This document shows positions 1 to 6,205 of a stretch of DNA of 8,037 nt, in pieces. A model generated the notes under the pieces. It ran no database searches. It was not told the origin of the DNA and saw only the letters and a list, made by a program, of their open reading frames with translations. Location: the NCBI GenBank assembly GCA_023444705.1, contig JAEXMB010000021.1, positions 1 through 8,037 of the forward strand. Reading direction: 5' to 3'. The position numbers and the translations under genes are program-made. How positions within the stretch are numbered: position 1 is the first letter of the stretch; each line of letters starts with the position of its first letter. Origin of the DNA: Pseudomonadota bacterium. Its GTDB lineage: Bacteria; Pseudomonadota; Alphaproteobacteria; Micavibrionales; UBA2020.

Positions 1-271
1 GGTCCATATGGACCTGCTTGGCGATCACAACCGGCACCAGCCCTTTGAGCGCGTCGAGCAGCAAGGTGGCGGCGGCGATTTTCTTGTTGCCGGTACGCAG
101 GACGTTCGTGGCGCCGATATTGCCCGAGCCGATGGCGCGGATGTCGCCCATGCCCGCAAGGCGCGTGAGGATCAGGCCAAAGGGTACGCTGCCCGACAGA
201 TAACCGCCGATCAGTGCCACGATCAGGGTTGCGGGCGCGTGGGTATCGCTGGTGAGGATGAAGTCGAGCAT
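1..271 (-). CDS. plsY: Glycerol-3-phosphate acyltransferase PlsY, N-terminal part (C-terminus beyond left edge)
   Basis: Integral inner-membrane enzyme that moves an acyl group from acyl-phosphate to glycerol-3-phosphate, giving lysophosphatidic acid, the first committed step of phospholipid synthesis (with PlsX). The visible 90 residues carry the family signatures. A first hydrophobic segment (about 14-24) leads into SGSVPFGLI (26-34). GDIRAIGSGNIGATNVLR (42-59) is the conserved glycine-rich substrate loop, and LLDALKG (71-77) opens the next membrane segment. Family members are about 200 residues, so more than half is missing to the left. The ATG at 271 is chosen because AAGGA lies about 10 bases upstream and overlaps the stop codon of the preceding HD gene; the gap is 13 bases, so the gene is probably co-transcribed and perhaps translationally coupled. 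In many proteobacteria dprA follows plsY; that would lie outside the window. The assignment is secure from the motifs. Confidence 0.95.
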   Translation of the reverse strand, partial: MLDFILTSDTHAPATLIVALIGGYLSGSVPFGLILTRLAGMGDIRAIGSGNIGATNVLRTGNKKIAAATLLLDALKGLVPVVIAKQVHMD

Positions 272-284
272 GCGGTGATGGTCC

Positions 285-995
285 TTATCGTTTGAACAGG
301 CGGGTCAGCTTGGCCAGCGGCGACGGCGTGATCGCATCGCGCAGGTTGTGGCGCGCGGGCGCGTCATAGCGGGCGTGAAAGGCATTGGTCTTGTACAGGC
401 GCGGCTGCTCAAAGAAATGTTTGAGTACCGCCGGGCGGCGCAGATGCCAGACCGTATCGGGGATATGCGCGTATTCGGTGCGGATATTGCGGTCATAGCG
501 CGCGAAAACCTCGCGCTCGGCCCCCAGAATGGCAAGGTCGCAATCGCAAAGGATCTGCTCGTCCAGTGCGCTTGCCTGCGTGTGCTTTGCGGTGATGTCG
601 ATCAGGCGCGCGATGGCGGCGCGGTCGTCCTGTGCCATGCCGAAGTGTGTTGCGTGTTCAAGGAACAGGTCGCGGCTTTTCGCCTCGTTGTCCTTGGCTG
701 TCGCGTCATAGATGACGTCGTGATAAAACAGCGCCAGTTCGATGCGCATCAGCATGCGCTCGCGCTCGGCCGCAGGCAGGTGGTCAAGCGTGCCGTCATT
801 GCCCAGCACCGTGCGCGCCCAGTCGAGCTTGTCCAGCACGTCGGCCAGATGCGTCAAATTGTGATAGGGGCGCCTGGGGTCGTCGTAGGCGTCAAGCACG
901 TTGATGCATTCAGGCATCAGCAAGGGGTGCGCCTCGCTGAAAAATGTCCATGCCTTGGTAAAGCGCGGCAACAGTTTTTGCACCAGCGGGTTCAT
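285..995 (-). CDS. HD-family predicted metal-dependent phosphohydrolase (COG4339 type)
   Basis: This 236-residue soluble protein resembles the COG4339 group of predicted HD-superfamily phosphohydrolases, sometimes mislabelled after an NMDA-receptor subunit. Likely metal ligands are visible. YHNLTH lies at 44-49 (H45, H49), FYHDVIYD at 90-97 supplies the His-Asp pair H92/D93, and DNE at 102-104, KH at 137-138 and DCDLAILG at 151-158 complete the pattern. The C-terminal ARHNLRD (215-220) matches the AR.NL ending I recall for this family. No signal peptide or membrane segment is seen, so it should be cytoplasmic. The substrate is not known for the family, and nothing here reveals it. The start ATG at 995 shares its A with the stop of the upstream CoA-transferase gene (TGATG), which indicates translational coupling; plsY follows after 13 bases. 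Its job in a lipid-linked operon is unclear: nucleotide, phosphoester or signalling-molecule hydrolysis are all open. Confidence 0.85.
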   Translation of the reverse strand: MNPLVQKLLPRFTKAWTFFSEAHPLLMPECINVLDAYDDPRRPYHNLTHLADVLDKLDWARTVLGNDGTLDHLPAAERERMLMRIELALFYHDVIYDATAKDNEAKSRDLFLEHATHFGMAQDDRAAIARLIDITAKHTQASALDEQILCDCDLAILGAEREVFARYDRNIRTEYAHIPDTVWHLRRPAVLKHFFEQPRLYKTNAFHARYDAPARHNLRDAITPSPLAKLTRLFKR

Positions 996-2239
996 CAGAT
1001 GACTCCCTTGTCGCGCAGTGCCGCACGGGTTGGCGCGTCGATGCCAAAGTGGTCCAGCACCTCGTCGGTATGCTCGCCCAGCGTCGGCGGGGCGTGACGG
1101 TAGGTGACGGGCGTGTCGGAAAATTTAAGCGGGTTGGCCAATAACCTGACCGGCGCGGGCGAGAGATGGTGGTTCATTTCAACCACCGCGCCGCGCGCGA
1201 TGGTTTGCGGGTCGGCAAAAACCTCGGGCAGGGTATTGACGCGCCCGCAGGGCACATTCAGGCGTTCAAGCCCGCTGACCCAGTGATCGACGCTGTGCTG
1301 CGCGATGATGTCGCGCACAGCGGGCACCAGCGTGTCGCGGTGGCGTACGCGGTCGGCATTGTGCGTATAGCGCGCATCATGCGCCAGATCACTGCACCCC
1401 GCAAAGGTACAGAAATCCTGAAACTGGCGGTCGTTGCCCACGGCCAGCACCAGCCAGCCGTCCGCCGCCTGAAAGGCCTCGTAGGGCACGATCGAGGCAT
1501 GTGCGTTGCCCATGCGCTTTGGCGCAAGGCCGCTGGTCAGGTAATTCTGGCCCATGTTCCACAGGGCTGCGACCTGACTGTCGAGCAAGGCGATGTCTAT
1601 GAACTGGCCCCTGCCGGTTTTTTCGCGGTTATAGAGCGCGGCGAGGATGCCGCTCATCGCGTACATGCCGGTCAGCACGTCGGTATAGGCGACGGCCATT
1701 TTATAGGGCGCGCCGTCGGGTTCGCCCGTGAGGCTCATGATGCCGCCCATCGCCTGGATCATGAAATCATAGCCCGGGCGCTGCTTGTAGGGCCCATAGT
1801 GGCCAAAACCGGTCAGCGAGCAATAGATCAGGCGCGGGAATTCTTTTTTGAGTTGTTCGTAGCCAAGGCCGTATTTATCAAGCCCGCCGGTCTTGTAGTT
1901 TTCGACCAGCACGTCGCATTGGCCGATCAGCTGCTTGGCAATGGCAAGACCTTGCGGCGTGGTGAAGTCAAGCGTGACCGATTTCTTGTTGCGGTTGGCG
2001 CAGAGATAATAGGCGCTCTCGCTGGTGTCGTTGCCATCGCCATCCTTGAGAAACGGCGGGCCCCAGCCTCGCGTGTCGTCGCCGGCACCGGGTTTTTCAA
2101 TCTTGATGACCTCGGCCCCCATGTCGCCCAGCATCATCGTCGCCCCCGGCCCCGCCAGCACGCGGGTGAGGTCAAAGACGCGCACGCCGGCCAGCGGGCC
2201 GGATGCAGGAGGGGGCGATGATGGTGGAACATCTGTCAT
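995..2239 (-). CDS. Class III CoA-transferase (CaiB/BaiF family, SUGCT-like)
   Basis: Family III CoA-transferases move CoA between a CoA thioester and a free carboxylic acid through an aspartyl-CoA intermediate. From the first in-frame ATG (2248), the sequence shows DLTRVLAGP (26-34), the NRNKKSVTLDF strand (85-95), ENYKTGGLDKYGLGY (116-130) and GYD at 159-161, whose D161 aligns with the catalytic aspartate (Asp169 of formyl-CoA transferase). It also shows GQFIDIALLDS (214-224), a SIVPYEAF segment (252-259) and NVPCGRVN (331-338). The overall pattern is closest, by memory, to succinate/glutarate-type CoA-transferases (human SUGCT) rather than to carnitine or formyl-CoA enzymes; the true acids are not certain. 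I place the start at the second ATG (2239; 414 residues) because the only ribosome-binding-like AGGA directly abuts the first ATG but is 8 bases from the second. Length is normal for the family. It is the first gene of the unit with the HD protein and plsY, overlapping the next gene by one base. Confidence 0.9.
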   Translation of the reverse strand: MTDVPPSSPPPASGPLAGVRVFDLTRVLAGPGATMMLGDMGAEVIKIEKPGAGDDTRGWGPPFLKDGDGNDTSESAYYLCANRNKKSVTLDFTTPQGLAIAKQLIGQCDVLVENYKTGGLDKYGLGYEQLKKEFPRLIYCSLTGFGHYGPYKQRPGYDFMIQAMGGIMSLTGEPDGAPYKMAVAYTDVLTGMYAMSGILAALYNREKTGRGQFIDIALLDSQVAALWNMGQNYLTSGLAPKRMGNAHASIVPYEAFQAADGWLVLAVGNDRQFQDFCTFAGCSDLAHDARYTHNADRVRHRDTLVPAVRDIIAQHSVDHWVSGLERLNVPCGRVNTLPEVFADPQTIARGAVVEMNHHLSPAPVRLLANPLKFSDTPVTYRHAPPTLGEHTDEVLDHFGIDAPTRAALRDKGVI

Positions 2240-2247
2240 GGCAGCCA

Positions 2248-2251
2248 TCCT
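2248..2251 (-). promoter_or_regulatory. Ribosome binding site deciding the CoA-transferase start
   Basis: On the minus strand the bases read AGGATGGCAGCCATG. The AGGA overlaps the first possible ATG (2248), so it cannot serve it, and lies 8 bases ahead of the second ATG (2239). This supports the shorter protein. The N-terminal residues before the conserved part are Pro/Ser-rich and not informative. Confidence 0.55.
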
Positions 2252-2338
2252 AGCCGATGCGGCGCGTCAGGAAAATGTCGGTGCGGGCGGGGATGTGCTT
2301 TTTTGTTTTGCGATAATATAGCGTGGCCACAAGCGGCG

Positions 2339-2367
2339 TTGGGATTTGCGGGGTTTTGTCTTATTCT
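2339..2367 (+). promoter_or_regulatory. Weak sigma70-like promoter candidate for the prepilin-like gene
   Basis: TTGGGA (2339-2344) and TATTCT (2362-2367) are separated by 17 bases; each matches four of six bases of the -35 and -10 consensus. Transcription would begin near 2374, about 22 bases ahead of the ATG at 2396 and just before the AAGGAG ribosome binding site (2385-2390). The site lies in the 156-base divergent gap (2240-2395), which must also hold the start signals of the minus-strand CoA-transferase unit. An AT-rich GATAATATA (2312-2320) in the same gap has no good -35 partner on either strand. Matches this weak arise by chance, so this is only a candidate. Confidence 0.3.
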
Positions 2368-2395
2368 TGCCCAAAAGCGCCGTGAAGGAGAGTTG

Positions 2396-3121
2396 ATGAT
2401 GCCAGCCCCCACCCCCAACGCCCGTCCAGCCGAGCGCGGCAATGTTTTGCTGTTGCCCTTGCTGGCGCTGATCCTGTTCGGCGCCATTTGCTATGCGCTG
2501 ATCATTCCGGCGGGTGAGGTATCGATGGATCAGGAAAAAGACCTGACCTCCGCAGCACAGATCACGCAATATCCGGCGATGCTGCGCACCTCCGTGCGCC
2601 GCCTGATGACGCAGGGGATTGCGGCAGAAGACCTTGATTTCGCGGAAGGCGCGACCTCGGCTGCGGGCGTGTTCAGCCTGCAGGGCGGGCAGGCGGCACG
2701 TCCGCGCAGCAGCGATGCGGTGGGTAGCAAAAGCCGCTGGCGCTTTAAATCCGCACCTGCCGCGCCTGATGGCGGCACCACCGGCTGGTTCATCGCGGGC
2801 GTGGGGCAGGACGGCAGCAGCGACAAGGACATCTTTGCCTTTCTTGACGAGCTGAGCCTGCCCGTCTGCACGCAAATCCTGCGCGCGCTTGGCCTGCCAG
2901 AAGAACCTCTGGTGGAGGGCACGCGCCTTGAATTCTTCAGCGAATACGAAGGTAGCCCGCGCCAGACCGGCGGCGCTGCCGGCAGCGATACCGCGCGTAC
3001 GGCGGACGCGAAATACGTCTTCAACGCCTGGGCGGAGGCAAAAAAGCCCCAGCCCTATGCATGTGTGCGCAACGGCAAGGACGGAAACTATATCTACTAC
3101 CATATTCTGGTCGACAGATAG
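2396..3121 (+). CDS. Single-pass membrane protein with prepilin-like N-terminus, function unknown
   Basis: This 241-residue protein begins with a short Pro-rich stretch, then ERGN (13-16) followed by one hydrophobic helix (about 17-39), and then a long exported-type domain. The arrangement of charged residue, Gly, then an uninterrupted helix recalls type IV prepilins and pseudopilins, but the usual Glu five residues after the Gly is a Leu, so processing by prepilin peptidase is doubtful. In the C-terminal domain, two cysteines (C158 in a LPVCTQI segment and C223 in PYACVRNG) could form a disulfide, and the protein ends in an aromatic YIYYHILVDR. This pattern (GNV..., conserved Cys, YYH.L ending) matches a family I remember as uncharacterised multi-copy proteins in Micavibrio-like alphaproteobacteria; that is recollection, not a search. 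The start is ATG 2396 because AAGGAG (2385-2390) lies 5 bases before it; an adjacent ATG at 2399 is also possible. asd follows after 63 bases. Confidence 0.75.
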   Translation: MMPAPTPNARPAERGNVLLLPLLALILFGAICYALIIPAGEVSMDQEKDLTSAAQITQYPAMLRTSVRRLMTQGIAAEDLDFAEGATSAAGVFSLQGGQAARPRSSDAVGSKSRWRFKSAPAAPDGGTTGWFIAGVGQDGSSDKDIFAFLDELSLPVCTQILRALGLPEEPLVEGTRLEFFSEYEGSPRQTGGAAGSDTARTADAKYVFNAWAEAKKPQPYACVRNGKDGNYIYYHILVDR

Positions 3122-3136
3122 GCGCGTGGCGCGCTA
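3119..3136 (+). other. Small hairpin at the stop codon of the prepilin-like gene
   Basis: TAG(G)CGCG-TGG-CGCGCTA can fold with seven base pairs, one bulged G (3122) and a three-base loop. The stem starts with the TAG stop codon itself. No T-run follows (next bases GAACTGCG), so it is not a canonical intrinsic terminator; it could slow 3' exonucleases or mean nothing. Transcription may well continue into asd, since no convincing promoter is visible in the remaining 48 bases. Confidence 0.3.
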
Positions 3137-3184
3137 GAACTGCGCGTAAAACAGGCCAAATTCAACAAAAAGGGTGTAATCAAC

Positions 3185-4207
3185 ATGGCAGTCAAAGTCG
3201 CAGTCGCGGGTGCAACCGGCAACGTCGGGCGCGAGATGCTCAAGGTGCTTTCCGAACGTAACTTCCCCGCCAGCGAGGTCGTCGCACTGGCTTCTTCGCG
3301 CTCGGCCGGGCAAGAAGTCTCGTTCGGCGACGACACGACGCTCAAGGTGCAAGACCTTGCCAAATACGATTTCGCAGGCACGGATATCGTGCTGGCGAGC
3401 GCGGGCGGCAAGGTCGCCGCCGAATTCGCGCCGCGCGCGGCGGCGGCGGGTGCGGTGGTGATCGATAACTCCTCGCATTTCCGCATGGACCCCGACGTGC
3501 CGCTGGTCGTGCCCGAGGTCAATGCCGACGCGATTGCGGGCTATAACAAAAAAAACATCATCGCCAATCCGAACTGCTCGACCATCCAGATGGTCGTCGC
3601 GCTCAAGCCGCTGCATGATGTTGCAACCATCAAGCGCATCGTCGTTGCGACCTATCAGTCGGTGTCGGGTGCGGGCAAGGAGGCGATGGACGAGCTGTTC
3701 AACCAGACGCGCGCGCTGTTCGGCCCGGGCTATGACATCCCGCGCGAGGTCTTTGCCAAGCAGATCGCCTTCAACGTCATTCCGCAGATCGACGTCTTCA
3801 TGGACGACGGCTATACCAAAGAAGAATGGAAGATGAAGGCCGAGACGAAAAAAATCCTCGGTGCCGACATCGCCGTCAACGCGACCTGCGTGCGCGTGCC
3901 GGTCTTCCTTGGCCATAGCGAGGCGATCAGCGTTGAATTCGAACATCCTATCACCGTCGCCAAGGCGCGCAGCGTGCTGCAAAAATCGCCCGGTATCGTG
4001 GTGATCGACAAGCCCGACCCCGAGGAAGGCTTTGCCACCCCGCTTGAAATCGCGGGCGAAGACGATGTCTACGTCAGCCGCATCCGCAAGGATGACACGG
4101 TTGAAAACGGCCTGTCGTTGTGGTGCGTGGGCGATAACCTGCGCAAAGGTGCTGCCACCAATGCGGTGCAGATCGCGGAAATCCTCGCCGAAAAATACCT
4201 GAAGTAA
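3185..4207 (+). CDS. asd: Aspartate-semialdehyde dehydrogenase
   Basis: Cytoplasmic NADPH-dependent enzyme that reductively dephosphorylates aspartyl-4-phosphate to aspartate-4-semialdehyde, the branch-point precursor of diaminopimelate/lysine, threonine and methionine. The 340 residues are the normal length. Visible signatures are the Rossmann GATGNVG (9-15), the phosphate-binding SHFRMD (97-102, R100), NPNCST (128-133) with catalytic C131, YQSVSGAG (157-164), and RVPVFLGHSE (237-246) with the catalytic His H244. A final helix, DNLRKGAATNAVQIAE (317-332), is also present. AAGGG about 9 bases before ATG 3185 is the ribosome binding site. It lies 63 bases after the prepilin-like gene on the same strand and ends 12 bases from the stop of a convergent gene. 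The 63-base gap is too short for a typical lysine riboswitch, and none is seen. No missing key residue; assignment secure. Confidence 0.97.
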   Translation: MAVKVAVAGATGNVGREMLKVLSERNFPASEVVALASSRSAGQEVSFGDDTTLKVQDLAKYDFAGTDIVLASAGGKVAAEFAPRAAAAGAVVIDNSSHFRMDPDVPLVVPEVNADAIAGYNKKNIIANPNCSTIQMVVALKPLHDVATIKRIVVATYQSVSGAGKEAMDELFNQTRALFGPGYDIPREVFAKQIAFNVIPQIDVFMDDGYTKEEWKMKAETKKILGADIAVNATCVRVPVFLGHSEAISVEFEHPITVAKARSVLQKSPGIVVIDKPDPEEGFATPLEIAGEDDVYVSRIRKDDTVENGLSLWCVGDNLRKGAATNAVQIAEILAEKYLK

Positions 4208-4219
4208 GGTGCGCGCTCT

Positions 4220-5578
4220 TTATGCGCTGTCGCCAAGGGGTGCGGGCGTTGCCTGCGCGTTCGTGTCGCGGCTGAGCGCGCGCACCAGCATGCGGTCCTG
4301 CAATCTGCGCAGGTCGGGCGCGCTGTCATAGCGGTCGCGGCGGGTCAGCTGTTCAAAGACATGCTGCATGTCGCCCAGCACCAGTCCCATCTGCGCGCCG
4401 ATGCGGCTCGGCACGCCGGTTTCCTCGCATCTGTCCCAATACTGGCGCAGGGCGCGGTTGCCGCCGTATTGCGCGATCAGGCGGCCAAAGACGGCCATTT
4501 CGGCCAGGGCTTCGTGCGGGGCGCTGCGTTCGCCCAGCTCGTCGCGCACGCTGGCGGCACGGGTGATGACCAGTCCTGCGGTTTGCTCGCCCTCGTCCGC
4601 AGCCAGCACAGGCAGGCCCGCATCGTGGGGCAGGCGTTTTTCCAGCAACGCGCCCAGGCGCTCCAGCAGTGCCGCGCTTGGCGCGTCGAGCCAGATCACA
4701 TGGTTATGCACGTCAAGGCGGTCGCCAAAGCCGCGCTGGATCAGCGCGCGGTCATCGCGGCAGGTGAACAGTTCCTCGTGCGCCAGCGCGGGCAGGGCGC
4801 GGATCAGCGCTGCGGCGCTTTCGGCCACGTCCATGCTGGCGGCGCGGTCGCCCGCGGGCAGGCGCGGTGCGGCGGCGATTTCGATGCGCAGGGCCGCAAA
4901 GGCGCTGGCGGCATGTTCGGGATCTTTCGCGGCTGTCTGCATGGTGGCGCGCAAGGCCGCGTCAAGGGCGGCGGGCACCGCGCCTTCGCAGGCGATTTGC
5001 AGCCAGAGCTGCACAAGGTCGCCGATCTGCATGATGATGTGCGCGTCAAGCGCGCGCTGGCGTGCTGCGGGATCGGGGTCGCGCAGGGCGTCGGTGATGT
5101 CCCCGCCCCAGCCGGTCATCGTATCCATCACTTGCTGGTTGCTGTGCATGCGCAGATGGCGCGGCGCGCGCAACAGGCGCATGAAGCCGCGGGTATTGTC
5201 AGGGTCATTTGCATCGGCCGCGACCAGTTGCGCCAGCGCGACATGGCGGCGCGGCAGGGCGGATTCAAGTTGCGGTGCCGGGGCTGCGTAAAGATGGGCC
5301 AGCGCGGCGCGGCGCGCCTGTGCGCTACGCTCGGCGGCAAGTTTCAGGCGCGCGGCCAGCGGGCGGTCCTGCAGGGCGGCGTGATAGAACAGGCGGTGTT
5401 GGCTATCTTGCGGCCAGAAGGGGGCGGCACCGGCTTGCTGCAGGCCGCCGTCGATCAGGTTGGGATCGGTGCAGCGGCGGATGAAGGCGATCAGCTCATC
5501 CCCGCTCAGCACATCGACGTCGCGGCCGCGGCTGACCTCGCGCGTGAAGATGTTGAGAATGCCGCGGATACTGGCCAT
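4220..5578 (-). CDS. Unassigned 452-residue soluble, helix-rich protein
   Basis: I do not recognise this protein. It is 452 residues, very Ala/Arg/Leu-rich, with no signal peptide or long hydrophobic segment, so it is probably cytoplasmic. Predicted character is almost all alpha-helical, with repeated amphipathic stretches such as LAARLKLAAERSAQARRAAL near 75-94. A more conserved-looking middle region includes FGDRLDVHNHVIWLDAPSA, followed by a region with few Pro or Gly and a charged C-terminal tail. No nucleotide-binding loop, metal-ligand cluster or catalytic motif stands out. The ATG at 5578 has AGGGA 7 bases upstream on the minus strand. Balanced acidic and basic residues and codon choice support this frame over a long open frame on the opposite strand (4361-5629), which reads as Gly/His/Cys-rich noise. 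It follows a small membrane-protein gene by 152 bases on the same strand and converges on asd with a 12-base gap. Confidence 0.75.
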   Translation of the reverse strand: MASIRGILNIFTREVSRGRDVDVLSGDELIAFIRRCTDPNLIDGGLQQAGAAPFWPQDSQHRLFYHAALQDRPLAARLKLAAERSAQARRAALAHLYAAPAPQLESALPRRHVALAQLVAADANDPDNTRGFMRLLRAPRHLRMHSNQQVMDTMTGWGGDITDALRDPDPAARQRALDAHIIMQIGDLVQLWLQIACEGAVPAALDAALRATMQTAAKDPEHAASAFAALRIEIAAAPRLPAGDRAASMDVAESAAALIRALPALAHEELFTCRDDRALIQRGFGDRLDVHNHVIWLDAPSAALLERLGALLEKRLPHDAGLPVLAADEGEQTAGLVITRAASVRDELGERSAPHEALAEMAVFGRLIAQYGGNRALRQYWDRCEETGVPSRIGAQMGLVLGDMQHVFEQLTRRDRYDSAPDLRRLQDRMLVRALSRDTNAQATPAPLGDSA

Positions 5579-5621
5579 GCGCTTGTCCCTGTCAGTGTCT
5601 TGTGTGCGGGGCAGGAAAAGC

Positions 5622-5636
5622 GGCGTTGAAAACGCC
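5622..5636 (-). terminator. Inverted repeat, possible weak intrinsic terminator or leader hairpin
   Basis: GGCGTT-GAA-AACGCC is a perfect six-base inverted repeat. Read on the minus strand it is followed by GCTTTTCC, so a short T-run lies two bases past the stem. It sits about 95 bases after the stop of the small membrane-protein gene and about 44 bases ahead of the 452-residue gene. It could terminate the first transcript, attenuate read-through, or be a protein-binding site. The stem is short and the T-run weak. Confidence 0.35.
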
Positions 5637-5730
5637 CGTGCCCACAGCTTGACACTAGCAGACGACAGTTAATGTTACGTAAAGGCGGCGCAGCACCTGT
5701 ACGAAATAAAATGTCTTTGTTTTTGAACGC

Positions 5731-6042
5731 TTATTCGCCGAGGGTGCCAAGCGGGCTGCCGGCGGCGGGGGCGATGCTATTCAGGCTGCTGGCCTCGCTG
5801 CCTTCGACCGCAGTCAGCTGTTGCGACAGGTTGCGCAGCAGTTCTTCATCGTCGGGCAGGGTGACCAGATAGGTTTTTGCGCTCGGCGGTTCGCTAAAGC
5901 TTGCGAAATCGCTGACCATGTAGCCGCCCAGCGAGGCAAAGCCGATGCCAAGCGCCAGCGCGACAACAACCCCAAACCCGACGTGGCGCAGGTTGGCGCG
6001 CTTGACGGCGTTACAGACGGTTTGTTTCGGTGTCATGCGCAT
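5731..6042 (-). CDS. Small single-pass membrane protein, function unknown
   Basis: This protein of 103 residues has a basic N-terminus (K6, K14, R15, R19) and one hydrophobic, Gly/Ala/Val-rich segment at about 21-45. A polar, acidic C-terminal part of about 58 residues follows, including LPDDEELLRNLSQQL (62-76), likely helical, and a Pro/Gly/Ser tail. By the positive-inside rule the N-terminus faces the cytoplasm and the tail the periplasm. I see no family signature. The start ATG at 6042 is chosen because GGGAG lies about 9 bases upstream; an ATG two codons later (6036) is less well spaced, and an in-frame ATG at 6126 would add 28 residues of non-membrane sequence without a clear binding site. 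It is divergent from uppP (163 bases between starts) and precedes the 452-residue gene on the same strand. It could be a bitopic envelope or regulatory protein, but nothing seen fixes its role. Confidence 0.7.
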   Translation of the reverse strand: MRMTPKQTVCNAVKRANLRHVGFGVVVALALGIGFASLGGYMVSDFASFSEPPSAKTYLVTLPDDEELLRNLSQQLTAVEGSEASSLNSIAPAAGSPLGTLGE

Positions 6043-6205
6043 GGGTGTGGTCTCCCGTGTCTGGCTGTCAGTTAGGCTGAAACGATATGCAAGGGCGGGG
6101 CCACGATAGCACAGGGGGGCGGCCAAAACAGCTGAAAAATGTTAAGATGTTGAAAAGAAACAAAAACCAGTTGTTTTCAGGGCCGAAAAGGCGCTCAATA
6201 GGGGC
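6043..6205. promoter_or_regulatory. Divergent intergenic region between the small membrane-protein gene and uppP
   Basis: This 163-base gap must contain start signals for both divergent genes. Positions 6121-6180 are noticeably A/T-rich against a GC-rich background. An inverted pair CTGAAAA (6132-6138) and TTTTCAG (6174-6180) frames this tract with a 35-base spacer. I tested several -35/-10 pairings on both strands and none matched well enough to name. Confidence 0.4.

Noticed and set aside
8..295. Plus-strand open frame opposite plsY
   Set aside because: The minus strand carries unmistakable PlsY motifs in this stretch.
348..1097. Plus-strand open frame opposite the HD hydrolase
   Set aside because: Antisense to a gene with clear HD motifs, and crosses into the next gene's antisense.
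1166..2221. Plus-strand open frame (351 codons) opposite the CoA-transferase
   Set aside because: Antisense to a gene with full family motifs; composition typical of a shadow frame.
2323..2330. GTGGCCAC palindrome in the divergent intergenic region as an operator
   Set aside because: Eight bases only, not extended on either side; expected often in GC-rich DNA.
2267..3103. Minus-strand open frame opposite the prepilin-like gene
   Set aside because: No ribosome binding site or domain. The plus frame has a strong AAGGAG, a membrane helix and a plausible domain.
3122..3184. Lysine riboswitch ahead of asd
   Set aside because: The gap is 63 bases, too short for a typical lysine riboswitch, and only a small hairpin is visible.
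3134..3982. Minus-strand open frame opposite asd
   Set aside because: Arg/His/Asp-rich shadow of a secure asd gene.
4208..4230. Possible bidirectional terminator between asd and the convergent gene
   Set aside because: Only a four-base GCGC pairing around TCTTTAT, partly within the coding region; too weak to call.
4361..5629. Long plus-strand open frame (422 codons) opposite the 452-residue gene
   Set aside because: The product is Gly/His/Cys/Arg-rich without domain character and has no good ribosome binding site. It arises from GC-rich third positions of the real minus-strand gene.
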